Below are positions 9,485 to 18,610 of a DNA stretch of 64,000 nucleotides, piece after piece (positions within the stretch are counted from its first letter, which is position 1; every line of letters begins with the position of its first letter). Under the pieces are notes generated by a model, which saw only the letters and a program-made list of their open reading frames with translations, was not told the DNA's origin and searched no databases. The stretch comes from Planctomycetota bacterium (GTDB lineage: Bacteria > Planctomycetota > UBA1135 > UBA2386): assembly GCA_016713175.1 (NCBI GenBank), contig JADJPQ010000001.1:833001-897000 (forward strand). The letters run 5' to 3'. The position numbers and the translations under genes are program-made.

Positions 9485-11095
9485 TCAGCCGATGACGATC
9501 TGGTAGACGTCGCTGAGCGTCAGCGCCGGCGGCAGCACGCAGCCGCTTGCACCGAAGATCTCGACGCCCTGGGCGAAGACGTTGACGCCGATGTACGACG
9601 CGTCGCAGGGGATGTTCAGGGTGTTGCCGGTGCCGAAGTTCCAGCCGAACGAGCCGAGCAGCAGCGGGCACGGCGAGCAGTTGCCGGGGGCGGTGCCCGG
9701 GGCGAACAGGTCCCACGTGAAGAACGACACGCCGGTGATGCCGCCGAGCGTGGTGGTGACGGCGCCGCCGATGTTCGGGTTGCCCGTGACGCTGATCGTC
9801 AGGCCGCCCGCGCAGGTGCTGGCGTTGGTCAGTCCGATCGTGCCGGCGCCGGTGCCGACGACGATGTTGAGGTCGAACGAGCCGGTCTGGCCGCCGAAGC
9901 CGCCGACGCGCACGAAGTAGGTCTGGCCGGCGGTCAGGCTGACTTGCAGGGTCGATTGCAGACCACAGAAGTCATCGTTGCAGCCGAGGCTGACCGGGCA
10001 CCCGCAGGGGCCGGAGAACACTTCCAGCGTGGTGTCGTAGGTGGTGTTCGGGCTGCAGGTCTCGAACGTGTGCGGACCGGTGCAGGTCGCCGTGAACGAG
10101 TACCAGACGTCGTTGGCGCCCGCGCCGCATGGCCAGGCCGGGTTCGACGTGCTCGCACCCACGTTGGTGCCGGCGTTGACGCCGAGGGTCGCCACGGTGG
10201 CGCCGGCGCACTCATCGTTGCCAGCGCCGCCGCCGCCGCCGCACGGACCAGCGGTGCAGTTGACGTTGAGATCGAAGTTGCCGGTGAGGCCGACGAAGCC
10301 GCCGACGCGGAGATAGAACAGCTGGCCGGTGGTGGCGCAGACGGTCACGCTGGACTGCAGGCCGCACGAGTCGTCATTGCAGGTGCCGATCGTGAACGTG
10401 CCGCAGCCGCCGCAGGTGGCGTCGTACACCTCGAGCGCCGTGTCGTAGGTGGTGTTCGGGCTGCAGGTGTCGAAGGTCAGCGTGCCGGTGCAGCTCGCGA
10501 CGTAGAGAAACCACACGTCATTGCCGCCACCGGCGCAGGGCCACGGCGGCGTCGAGGTCGTGGAGCCGGCGTTCGTGAACGGGCCGTTCGGGCCGTCGAC
10601 CAGCACGGTCGGGTTGGTGCATTCGTCGTTCTGCACGCCGCCGCCGCCGGTGCAGGTGATGTTGAGGTCGAAGTTGCCGGTGCCGGAGTTGAAACCGCCG
10701 ACGCGGATGTAGTACGGGTTGCCGGTGGTGACGTTGATCGTCACCGACGACTGCAGGCCGCAGGTGTCGTCGTTGCAGACGCCGCCGGTCATGCTGCCGC
10801 ACGGTTGCGCAACGCCATCGAACACTTCGAGCGTGGTGTCGAAGGTGCGGGTCGCGCTGCAGGTGTCGAACGTCGCCTGGCCGGTGCAGGTGGCGACGTA
10901 GAGGAACCAGACGTCGGAGCCGCCGCCGCCGCACGGCCATGCCGGGACCGAGGTGGTCGCGCCGACGTTGGTGAACGGGCCGTTGACGCCGTCGATGACG
11001 ACGAGGGCGGCAGTGCATTCGTCGCCCTGGGCGACGGCGGTCGTGAGGAAAAGAGTGCTGGCGACGAGGCCAGCGAGAGGCATCGGGATGCGCAT
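9485..11095 (-). CDS. Secreted cysteine-rich repeat protein (three to four repeats)
   Basis: The product is 536 residues from the ATG at 11095, with signal peptide MRIPMPLAGLVASTLFLTTA, almost the same as the paralogue downstream. It carries three full ~125-residue repeats containing the blocks DVWFLYVATCTG, FDTCS-x-N-T-T-Y-D-T, LEVFDG or LEVYDA, CNDD-x-CGLQSSV and RVGGF, plus a C-terminal domain nearly identical to that of the paralogue. Cysteines occur at equivalent places in every repeat, suggesting disulfide-stabilised beta-sandwiches of PPC type. The difference in repeat number between the paralogues points to repeat gain or loss after a tandem duplication. The function is unknown; a surface-layer or adhesion role is only a guess. 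Confidence 0.85.
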   Translation of the reverse strand: MRIPMPLAGLVASTLFLTTAVAQGDECTAALVVIDGVNGPFTNVGATTSVPAWPCGGGGSDVWFLYVATCTGQATFDTCSATRTFDTTLEVFDGVAQPCGSMTGGVCNDDTCGLQSSVTINVTTGNPYYIRVGGFNSGTGNFDLNITCTGGGGVQNDECTNPTVLVDGPNGPFTNAGSTTSTPPWPCAGGGNDVWFLYVASCTGTLTFDTCSPNTTYDTALEVYDATCGGCGTFTIGTCNDDSCGLQSSVTVCATTGQLFYLRVGGFVGLTGNFDLNVNCTAGPCGGGGGAGNDECAGATVATLGVNAGTNVGASTSNPAWPCGAGANDVWYSFTATCTGPHTFETCSPNTTYDTTLEVFSGPCGCPVSLGCNDDFCGLQSTLQVSLTAGQTYFVRVGGFGGQTGSFDLNIVVGTGAGTIGLTNASTCAGGLTISVTGNPNIGGAVTTTLGGITGVSFFTWDLFAPGTAPGNCSPCPLLLGSFGWNFGTGNTLNIPCDASYIGVNVFAQGVEIFGASGCVLPPALTLSDVYQIVIG

Positions 11096-11256
11096 GGGTG
11101 TCCTGAGGGAGTCGGGGGGCGGGGGCAGCCGCGGTCGGCACGGGATGCCGACATCCTGCAACATATCCGCAACCGCGCTCGGGCGGCACGGAAACTCCGG
11201 TACGCACAGCCGAAAATCACCGGTTGCGGCGATCCATCGGTGCCATCGGGCGTTGG

Positions 11257-12990
11257 TCACCGGCCGCGCAGGAACTCCTCGAACCGCTGCCGCCGCGCCG
11301 GGTCCGCATTGTGATCGAAGTAGAACCGCTGGATCGCCGCGAAGTCGCGCCGCACTTCCGCCGGGTCCTTGCCCGGCAGTTCCTGCAGATAGCGGTCGAG
11401 CACCTGTTCGAAGTCGTGGAACAGCACGCCCGGGTCACGCCGTTTCCATTCCATCAGCAACGCCTTGTCCCAGCAGACCAGCCGCGCGGGCGTCGGCAAC
11501 GGCGTGGTCGGGAACAGGATGTCCCGGAAGGTGTCGACGATCGGCTCGCCGGAGTTCCAGCTGGTTTCGAACATCACGTGCACGCCCCGGCGCTCGAGGT
11601 AGCCTGGGAACAAGGTGTAGTTCTTCTCGTGGGCGATGACCCCGCGGCCGGCCAGGGGCAGGTGCGCGATGTAGGCGTCGGTCAGACCCGTTGCGCACTC
11701 GATGGCGACCGGCACGCGCGAGCGCCAGGCCAGATTCGCGTGACTGCCGGCGATGCCGATGCGCACCGGCAGGCCGTCCCACAGGCGGCCGAAGTAGTGG
11801 CCGGCGGCGCGGAACGCCTCGGTCCACGGTACGCCGCTGTTCAGGGCCGGCGCCAGCGAGATGGCGCGATTGTCGGTGAAGCCGTGTTCGTTCGGGTGTC
11901 TGGCGATCCACGCCGGTTCGAGGCGCCAGAACGTCACGGCGCCTGCGACCACCGTCAGGGCGATGGCGGCCAGGCGCGGCAGTCGGGCCGCGAACTGATC
12001 GAGCGCCAGCAACAACAACGGCGTCACCGGCAAGGCAAAACGCGCGAACATGAAGTCGCCACCGACCCAGGCGACGTAGCCGAGGAATGGCAGCACGAAC
12101 GAGGCCGTGATCGCCGCCAGCCGTGTGCCGTCGGGGTGCGGTGGCTCGGCGTCGCGGTATCGCCGAACCGGCAGGAACGGCACCAGGACCATCACCAGCA
12201 GCGCGACGAACAGCACCGGATAGCACTTGCCGTACTCGGCCATGTAGTGCAGTCCCTGCGTCGGATACGGATCGTGCGCCGATTTGGCGTAGAACACGTT
12301 CGGGAACAGGTAGCCGTAGTACGAGTAGCGCCAGGCGAAGAACGGCGCATACGGCAGCAGGAACCCCGCCGCGCAACCGATCGGGGGCCAGATCGAGCGC
12401 GAGCGCCAACCGGCGGCGAACGCCCACAGTCCGGTGGCCGCGCAGAACAACGCCGCGTCGATCCGCGTCATCGCCATCGCGGCGCCGAGCACGCCGATCG
12501 CCGCCCAATGCCAGGTCGTCCGCGCCATCGCCACCGCGATCGCCATCGCGGTGACCAGGCACGTGAACAAGGCGGTTTCGAGGCCAGCCGGCGCCAGCGA
12601 CGCCGCATGGTGGAGCAGCGACCAGCAGACCGCCGCGGCCGGCAACCACGCAAAACGACCGATCCGCCAACCGGCGAGCGCCAACAACAGCGTCGTCACC
12701 GCGTGACTCCCGGTTCCCAGCGCGCTGGCCCACCCTTCGAGTGCATCGCCGGTGAAGCCCAGCTTGACGCCCAGGGCGAGCAGGCAGAGCCACAGCGTGT
12801 GCACGTAGCCCTCGACCGGCCGTTCGCCCGGATCGAGGTTGAACACCAGGCCGTGGCCGTTGGCGAGGTGGTTGGCGTAGCGGAAGCTGATGTAGGCGTC
12901 GTCGCAGGTCCAGCGCAGCGCCCACGCCTGGCCGCCCGCGAGCGCTGCGGCCAGGATCGCCACGACAAGGAACACCACCGGTCGCCGCAT
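11257..12990 (-). CDS. Polytopic GT-C type membrane glycosyltransferase-like protein
   Basis: The product is 577 residues, with an N-terminal hydrophobic helix followed by the motif CDDAYISFRYANHLANGHGL in the first extracytoplasmic loop. An acidic DD pair in that position is typical of GT-C fold enzymes that use polyprenyl-phosphate sugars. About ten further hydrophobic helices occupy residues 70-400. The C-terminal ~170 residues are soluble and would face the outside. It shares topology and the DDAYI motif with the protein at 53926-55845. Known relatives include arabinosyl- and mannosyl-transferase-like proteins; the sugar and acceptor here cannot be told from sequence. It may act in lipid-linked glycan or surface polysaccharide assembly. 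Confidence 0.75.
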   Translation of the reverse strand: MRRPVVFLVVAILAAALAGGQAWALRWTCDDAYISFRYANHLANGHGLVFNLDPGERPVEGYVHTLWLCLLALGVKLGFTGDALEGWASALGTGSHAVTTLLLALAGWRIGRFAWLPAAAVCWSLLHHAASLAPAGLETALFTCLVTAMAIAVAMARTTWHWAAIGVLGAAMAMTRIDAALFCAATGLWAFAAGWRSRSIWPPIGCAAGFLLPYAPFFAWRYSYYGYLFPNVFYAKSAHDPYPTQGLHYMAEYGKCYPVLFVALLVMVLVPFLPVRRYRDAEPPHPDGTRLAAITASFVLPFLGYVAWVGGDFMFARFALPVTPLLLLALDQFAARLPRLAAIALTVVAGAVTFWRLEPAWIARHPNEHGFTDNRAISLAPALNSGVPWTEAFRAAGHYFGRLWDGLPVRIGIAGSHANLAWRSRVPVAIECATGLTDAYIAHLPLAGRGVIAHEKNYTLFPGYLERRGVHVMFETSWNSGEPIVDTFRDILFPTTPLPTPARLVCWDKALLMEWKRRDPGVLFHDFEQVLDRYLQELPGKDPAEVRRDFAAIQRFYFDHNADPARRQRFEEFLRGR

Positions 12991-13100
12991 GCGGCGCAGA
13001 AGCTAGCCGCGGCAGTTGGCCCGGAGAACGGGCGGCGGCGGATTCCCGCGTCGGCGTCGCCGCGCGTTCACGGTCCGATGACCCGCCGCCGCCGCGCCGA

Positions 13101-14357
13101 TCAGCGCAGCACCTTGGCGTACGCCGGGCCGACCAACATGTCCCGCACCAGCGCCTGATACTCGGTGCGGCTGGTGCCGCGATAGACGATCTGGCCCGCC
13201 GGGTCGAGCACGACGACCGTCGGGAACTCCCGCACGCCGGTCAGCGGATCGGCGACGTCGTAGCGGTAGGTTCCGGCCGGGAAGCCGAAGTCATGCAGCC
13301 TGGTCAAGGTCAGCGATGCCGCCGGATCGCTGCTGGCGCCGAGTGCCAGGTGCTGCACCGGCAGGTCGCGGCACTCGGCGGCAAACGCCGCCAGCAAGGC
13401 CGAATCGGCGGCCAGGGTGGGGGAATCGGGCAGATGGAACCACAGCACGGTGATCTGCCCACGCAGGTCGGCGAGCCGCCGCGCGACGTCGTCGACGAAG
13501 CGGACGCCGTTCAGGTCGTCCGGGAGACCGAGGACCGGCAGGGGTTTCTTCACCACGACGGCTCGCTCGCTACCGAGCCCGCCATCGCGGCGCAGCTGCA
13601 GTTCGGCGATCGCGGTCGACAACGGCACGCGCAGCCTGGCCGCCACCTGGCCGTTCAGGCTGGTCAGCAGCGGCTGCGCCCGTCCCGGCTCCAGACCGGC
13701 CAGTTCGCGCAGCATCCGTTCGGCGGCGTCGTCCTGGCCGAGCCTGCCGAACAGGACCGGAAACTCGCGGGGCTTGGCGTGGGCGAGCAGCGTCCGCACC
13801 TGCAGCCACGCGGTGGCGTCCTTGCGGAACTTCTTCAGCAGCGGCTCCAGGAGCGTCTGTTCGTGCCGGATCCGAGCGCTCGAGTCGCCTTTGGCCAGCA
13901 CGGTCTCGGCCTTGCCGATCGCATCGGCGAGCGGACCGGGACGCAACGGCCCGGTGCCATGCCAGGCGATCCGCCCATCAGGGAACAGCAACAGTTGCTG
14001 CGAACCCACGACGGTCCCCTTACCGAACAGGTCGCGCGCGGCGAACCGATCGACATGGCGGTGTTCGGCGCAGGTCAGGCAATCGGTGTGCGGGCAGTAG
14101 CCGTCGGCGCCGTGGATCGTCGGCGAGGCGAACAGCGCGATGACGTCGGTGCAGGCCTCCCGCAGGCGGCGATGGCGGCTGGCGGCCGCGAGGTCGGCGA
14201 CGCCGTCGTCGCGATCGAAGCAGATCAGCAGCAGCTTGCCGGTCCGCGCCGCATCCGCGCGGGCGAGGTGCCAGTTTCGTTGCCAGTGGATGCTGTCCTG
14301 CGCAACGAGGGTCGGCAGCAGGCACAACAGGGAAGCGATGGCTCTGAGGGACCGCAT
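13101..14357 (-). CDS. Exported thioredoxin-fold protein without a CxxC motif
   Basis: The product is 418 residues, with signal peptide MRSLRAIASLLCLLPTLVAQ starting at 14357. Residues about 25-150 look like a thioredoxin-like domain (ADAARTGKLLLICFDRDD and later VVGSQQLLLFPDGRIAW), with a cysteine cluster CPHTDCLTC in between. The C-terminal ~150 residues form a second TlpA/AhpC-like fold: GQITVLWFHLPDSPT followed by FPTVVVLDPAGQIVYRG with the expected cis-Pro in FPT. The usual CxxC is replaced by LPDSPT, so classical disulfide exchange is unlikely for the second domain. A helical linker joins the two. The promoter region (165 bp) is shared with the divergent gene at 14523. Confidence 0.75.
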   Translation of the reverse strand: MRSLRAIASLLCLLPTLVAQDSIHWQRNWHLARADAARTGKLLLICFDRDDGVADLAAASRHRRLREACTDVIALFASPTIHGADGYCPHTDCLTCAEHRHVDRFAARDLFGKGTVVGSQQLLLFPDGRIAWHGTGPLRPGPLADAIGKAETVLAKGDSSARIRHEQTLLEPLLKKFRKDATAWLQVRTLLAHAKPREFPVLFGRLGQDDAAERMLRELAGLEPGRAQPLLTSLNGQVAARLRVPLSTAIAELQLRRDGGLGSERAVVVKKPLPVLGLPDDLNGVRFVDDVARRLADLRGQITVLWFHLPDSPTLAADSALLAAFAAECRDLPVQHLALGASSDPAASLTLTRLHDFGFPAGTYRYDVADPLTGVREFPTVVVLDPAGQIVYRGTSRTEYQALVRDMLVGPAYAKVLR

Positions 14358-14522
14358 GTTTCTTGCTCCTGGTCGGGTTCTCCAGCAGCATGTGCGGAGC
14401 GCTGTCACCGTGACGCCCGACTTTCGTTGCCGATGGGACGGCGGGTCCGGGGACTTCTGCCGCGTTTCCGGCGGCGGACCGGATCGGCGACACACCGGCG
14501 CGGTTCTCCGGATCGGTCCTGC

Positions 14523-15338
14523 GTGCTGCTGAAGTTCCTGTTCTGGGGTGCCCTGGTCATCGACCTCGCGGTCCTGGGGTTGATGTTCGTCTTGGGCCTG
14601 GCAGCGGCCGGGCCGAGCAAGACCAACCCGCTGGCGGTGGTCTTCGCGATGCTGCTGGTGCCGGGGTTGATCCTCGCCGGCGCGGTGCTGCTGTTCACGA
14701 GAACACAGTCACCAGGGCTGCGCGTGCTCGCCACGCTGGTGGTGGCGGCGCCGCTGCTGTTCGTGATCGCTGGCCGGCTCTTCGGCGAGGCGTGGGTCCG
14801 CTTTGGGCCGCCTTCGCCGTGGGGCTCGACGCCATTGACGCGCGCGCTCGGCCAACTCGAACGCGATCCGGGGCAGTTGGCGACCATCCGGACGTTGTTG
14901 GCGGAACGGGCCGATCCGAATCAGATGGGCGAGGAACTGCCGCTGACGATGGCGATTCGGGCGGTACGCCACGTCGGCAATGCGCCCGTGGAGATGCTGC
15001 TCGACGCCGGCGCCGATCCGAACGCGCTCGATCAGTTCGGGCGGCCGGTGTGGTTCCATGCGCTGACGACGACGACCGATGGGGCGTTGTTGCGACTGCT
15101 GCTCGAACGGGGCGCGGACGCGCGAGCGACGACTCGCGATGGCCACTCCGCGGTCTGGGCCGCGGTGGCCGTGCAGCAGTGGCGGCTGGCGACGATGCTG
15201 GTGCAGCGCGGTGCGGGTCGTGGCGGGACTTCCCCGATGGGCTTGTCGCTGCTGGCGACGTTGGAGGAGTACGTGCGGGACAAGCCGAAGGATGACGCCC
15301 TCGCCGGACTCCTGGCGGCGGTGCGGGCGGTGCGCTGA
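14523..15338 (+). CDS. Membrane-anchored ankyrin repeat protein
   Basis: The product is 271 residues from a GTG at 14523. The first ~95 residues hold three hydrophobic helices (LLKFLFWGALVIDLAVLGL, then VVFAMLLVPGLILAGAVLL, then VLATLVVAAPLLFVIAG). Ankyrin-type repeats follow: a degenerate one with LLAERADPNQMGEELPLTMA, then VEMLLDAGADPNALDQFGRP and LLRLLLERGADARATTRDGH. These would be presented on one face of the membrane for protein-protein contact. The frame is open far upstream (from 13293), but that part is antisense to the thioredoxin-fold gene and is rejected. No partner can be named. Confidence 0.75.
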   Translation: MLLKFLFWGALVIDLAVLGLMFVLGLAAAGPSKTNPLAVVFAMLLVPGLILAGAVLLFTRTQSPGLRVLATLVVAAPLLFVIAGRLFGEAWVRFGPPSPWGSTPLTRALGQLERDPGQLATIRTLLAERADPNQMGEELPLTMAIRAVRHVGNAPVEMLLDAGADPNALDQFGRPVWFHALTTTTDGALLRLLLERGADARATTRDGHSAVWAAVAVQQWRLATMLVQRGAGRGGTSPMGLSLLATLEEYVRDKPKDDALAGLLAAVRAVR

Positions 15339-15409
15339 AGGTCCGCCGATTGCGGCGATGCCCGGGCCCGCCTTGACAGCCCGCCCGAACCCGCCTGCAA
15401 TCGGACCGA

Positions 15410-16039
15410 ATGCCCGACGGTGCCGATCCGACCCTGCAGCTGCTGGACCGCTGGCACCGCGGCGATCCTTCGGCTCTGGCCGAACTGGTCGAACAGCACC
15501 TGCCGTGGCTGCGCGAACACGTGCAGCGCCGCCTCGGTCCGTTCTTGCGTCAGCAGGGCGACCCCGACGACTACCTGCAGGACGCGATGATCGACTTCCT
15601 GCGCTACGCGCCGCGTTTCCAGGTTCGCGACGCCGCGCAGTTCCGCGCCTTGCTCGGCCGCGTCGTCGAGAACACGTTGCGCGACCGCAACGACTGGTTC
15701 CGCAGCAAGCGCCGCGATCTCGGTCGCGCGACGCCGATGCCGACCGACAGCGTGCTGGCGCTCGATCCGGCGCTGCAGCGCAGCACCACGCCGAGCAAGG
15801 ACGCGATGCGCACCGAGGTGCGCGACTGGGTGCGGCTGGGTCTCGAGCTGCTCGACGCCGACGATCGCAAGCTGATCCTGCTGCGCGAATACGAGAACCG
15901 GTCGTTCGTCGACATCGGCACCGAGTTCGGGCTCGATGCCAATGCGGTGCGGATGCGCTGGGTGCGCGCGGTGGCGCGGTTGGCCGAAGTCATGCGCGAA
16001 CTGCGCGGTGGCCGGATGCCGTCGGAGCCCTCGGCGTGA
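15410..16039 (+). CDS. ECF-family RNA polymerase sigma factor (kinase-linked type)
   Basis: The product is 209 residues. Region 2 is recognisable (LVEQHLPWLREHVQRRLG, then GDPDDYLQDAMIDFL, the core-binding and -10 reading helices). A linker follows, and then region 4 with a helix-turn-helix (LLDADDRKLILLREYENRSF and IGTEFGLDANAVRMRWVRA) that would read a -35 element. The stop overlaps the start of the Ser/Thr kinase gene (GTGA at 16036-16039), so the two are translationally coupled. ECF factors joined to Ser/Thr kinases are common in Planctomycetota, and the kinase is likely to control this factor. Its target promoters cannot be read from the sequence. Confidence 0.9.
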   Translation: MPDGADPTLQLLDRWHRGDPSALAELVEQHLPWLREHVQRRLGPFLRQQGDPDDYLQDAMIDFLRYAPRFQVRDAAQFRALLGRVVENTLRDRNDWFRSKRRDLGRATPMPTDSVLALDPALQRSTTPSKDAMRTEVRDWVRLGLELLDADDRKLILLREYENRSFVDIGTEFGLDANAVRMRWVRAVARLAEVMRELRGGRMPSEPSA

Positions 16040-18609
16040 CTGCGGACGAACCGAGGCCGTCGTCGGCGCCAGGCGAACGGCTCGAACGGGCATTGGCGGC
16101 GTTCCTCGGCGACACGCCGGGCAGCACCGTCGATGCCGGTGAACTGCTGGCACAGCATGGTGAACTGCGCGATCTGCTGGAACCGATGCTCGGCGGCTCG
16201 GCGCGCGCGGTGGTCGACGATACCGACGAGCGGCTGCTCGGCGACTTCCGGTTGCAGAAGGAACTCGGCCGCGGCGGCATGGGCATCGTGTTCGAGGCCT
16301 GGCAACGGTCGCTCGATCGCAAGGTCGCGGTCAAGGTGCTGGCGCCCGCGCTGGTCGCGAGTCCGACCGCGGTGGCGCGGTTCCGGCGCGAGGCCGCGGC
16401 AGCCGGCAGGTTGCGCCATCCGCACATCGTCGAGGTGCATGGTTTCGGCAGCGACGGCGAACGTTCGTGGTTTGCGATGCAACTGGTCGAGGGCGAGCCG
16501 CTGCACCGCGTGGCGGCGCGGTTGGCGACGCCGGCGGCTGTCGTCGAGTTGTTGTTGCAGATCGGCAGTGCGCTCGAACATGCGCATGCGGCGGGTCTGG
16601 TGCATCGCGACGTCAAGCCGGCCAACGTGCTGGTGCGAGCCGACGGGCACGCGCTGCTGACCGACTTCGGCATCGCCAGTGACGAAGCGCTGCCGTCGCT
16701 GACGCTGGAAGGCGGGTTCCTCGGCACGCTCGACTATGCCTCGCCCGAACAGGTGCGCGGCGAACGGGTCGATGCGCGGACCGATCTGTGGGCGCTCGGC
16801 GTGCTGGCCTGCGAGCTGCTGGCCGGCAGCCATCCGTTCCGCGCGGCGACGCAGGCGGCGACGATGCAGGCAGTGTTGTCGGCGCCGACACCGGTGTTGG
16901 CGGGCGTGCGGGGTGTGTCGAGGGATCTGGCGGCGATCGTCGATCGGCTGCTCGAGAAGGACATGCGGCGACGCTACGCGTCGGCGACGGCGCTGCTCGC
17001 CGATCTGCGCGCGTGGCGCGACGGTCGACCGGTGTCGGTCCGGTTGCCGACGGCGGGCGAACGGGTGCTGCGCTGGGCGCGCCGCGAGCCGTGGCGGGCG
17101 GCGGCCTTGCTGGTGCTGAGTGCGGGTTTGTGCGCCAGTACCGTCGGTTTCTGGCTGGCGAACCAGCGTGCCGTCGAGAACGCCGATCTGGCGAGTCGCG
17201 AACGGCAGGCGGCGAGCGATCTGGCCACCAAGGTCCGTGAGTTCGACCTGCTCGCCGGCGTGACGCTGCGGCAGCGGGCGATCGAGCGGGCCGACCAATT
17301 GCATCCGGCGGTGCCGGCCAACGCGGCGGCGCTGCGGGCCTGGCTGCAGGACGAGGCGGCGATGCTGCTGGCGATGCGGCCGCGGTTGCAGGCAGCGATT
17401 GCGCAGTTGCAGACGCGTGCGACGGAGCCGGCGGCGCAGTTCCTGCGCCAGACGCTGCAGCAACTCGACGACGAGCTGGCAGGGCCGTTCGTGGCGCTGC
17501 GGGAAGCGGTGGCGCGGCGGCTGCGCTGGGCCGAGCGGATCGGCGAACTGACGGTGGCGCATCCCTTGGCGCGCGTGACCTGGGCGGCGGCGCGGGCGGC
17601 GATCGCGGCGGCGGATGATGTCGTCGCCAGTGCTTCCTATCGCGACGTCGCGCTGTCGCTGACGGATGCCGAGGTGATCGGACTCGTGCCGATCGGCATG
17701 AACCCGGTCACGAAGTTGTGGGAGTTCTACGATCTGCGCTCGGCCTGGGATGGCGAAGTGGATCCGGCGAGCTTGCCGATTCCGACGCACCAGCCGGATG
17801 GTTCGATCGCGATGGACCAGGACGTCGGCATCGTATTCGTGCTGCTGCCGGGCGGCGCGTGCTCGATCGGTGCGCAGGGCAGTGACCCGGCGGCGCCCAA
17901 TCACGATCCGGAAGCCCTGGCGTTCATGGGACCGGTGCAGTCGGTGACGCTGTGGCCGTTCCTGATCGCACGCCACGAGATCACGCAGGCGCAATGGGCC
18001 CGGTTGTGCGAAGGCCACGACGGCGACCGGCATCCGAGCGGACATCCGGCGGGCAACAACGACTTCGCCGGCCATGTCGTGACCTGGTGGAATCCGGTCG
18101 AGAAGGTCAGTTGGAACGCGGCCGAGCGGGTGTTGCGCCAGCAAGGGCTGGAGCTGCCGACCGAGGCACAGTGGGAATACGCCTGTCGCGGCGGCACCTC
18201 GACGCCGTACTGGGCCGGCGCGACCAGCGAACACCTGGAAGGCTGCGCCAACGTGCACGATCTGTCGGGGGCGCGGTCGCAGCCCAATTGGGGGCCAGGC
18301 GAACCATTCGACGATGGCTATGTCGTGCACGCGCCGGTCGGGACGTTCGCGGCCAATCCCTTCGGTCTGTTCGACATGCATGGCAACGTCAGCGAGTGGT
18401 GTCGCGACCTGACCTGCACCAATCGCGGGGGGTTCCGCGACGGCGACGGCGCGCGTGCCAGCCACGACCGCGACGATCGCAGTCTGCGCGGCGGCAGCTA
18501 CACGGTCGTCGGCCAACGCGGGCGCGCGGCGTTGTGGGGCTACGGTCCGCCGGATTACCGCGCGTTCGACACCGGCGTGCGCGCGGCGCGGCGACTTCGC
18601 CAGCCGTGA
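16036..18609 (+). CDS. Membrane Ser/Thr protein kinase fused to FGE-sulfatase-like domain
   Basis: The product is 857 residues from the GTG that overlaps the sigma factor stop. A Hanks-type kinase domain spans about 70-335: glycine loop GRGGMG (78-83), VAVK with Lys100, HRDVKPAN with Asp192, DFG at 210-212, and an APE-like SPEQ. One transmembrane helix lies at about 352-374, then a helical extracytoplasmic region to ~590, then a formylglycine-generating-enzyme/SUMF1-like domain (597-855) with VEKVSWNAAERV, LPTEAQWEYACRGG and GNVSEWCRD. The two cysteines that catalyse formylglycine formation are not present in the RGGSYTVVGQRGRAALW segment, so this domain more likely senses or binds a ligand. 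The kinase probably controls the upstream sigma factor. Confidence 0.9.
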   Translation: MTADEPRPSSAPGERLERALAAFLGDTPGSTVDAGELLAQHGELRDLLEPMLGGSARAVVDDTDERLLGDFRLQKELGRGGMGIVFEAWQRSLDRKVAVKVLAPALVASPTAVARFRREAAAAGRLRHPHIVEVHGFGSDGERSWFAMQLVEGEPLHRVAARLATPAAVVELLLQIGSALEHAHAAGLVHRDVKPANVLVRADGHALLTDFGIASDEALPSLTLEGGFLGTLDYASPEQVRGERVDARTDLWALGVLACELLAGSHPFRAATQAATMQAVLSAPTPVLAGVRGVSRDLAAIVDRLLEKDMRRRYASATALLADLRAWRDGRPVSVRLPTAGERVLRWARREPWRAAALLVLSAGLCASTVGFWLANQRAVENADLASRERQAASDLATKVREFDLLAGVTLRQRAIERADQLHPAVPANAAALRAWLQDEAAMLLAMRPRLQAAIAQLQTRATEPAAQFLRQTLQQLDDELAGPFVALREAVARRLRWAERIGELTVAHPLARVTWAAARAAIAAADDVVASASYRDVALSLTDAEVIGLVPIGMNPVTKLWEFYDLRSAWDGEVDPASLPIPTHQPDGSIAMDQDVGIVFVLLPGGACSIGAQGSDPAAPNHDPEALAFMGPVQSVTLWPFLIARHEITQAQWARLCEGHDGDRHPSGHPAGNNDFAGHVVTWWNPVEKVSWNAAERVLRQQGLELPTEAQWEYACRGGTSTPYWAGATSEHLEGCANVHDLSGARSQPNWGPGEPFDDGYVVHAPVGTFAANPFGLFDMHGNVSEWCRDLTCTNRGGFRDGDGARASHDRDDRSLRGGSYTVVGQRGRAALWGYGPPDYRAFDTGVRAARRLRQP

Positions 18610-18610
18610 C

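Noticed and set aside
15604..18516. 970-codon minus-strand open frame
   Set aside because: It is antisense to the sigma factor and kinase, both with strong domain motifs.
16036..18609. Functional sulfatase-activating enzyme
   Set aside because: The catalytic cysteines of FGE are not present in the C-terminal domain.
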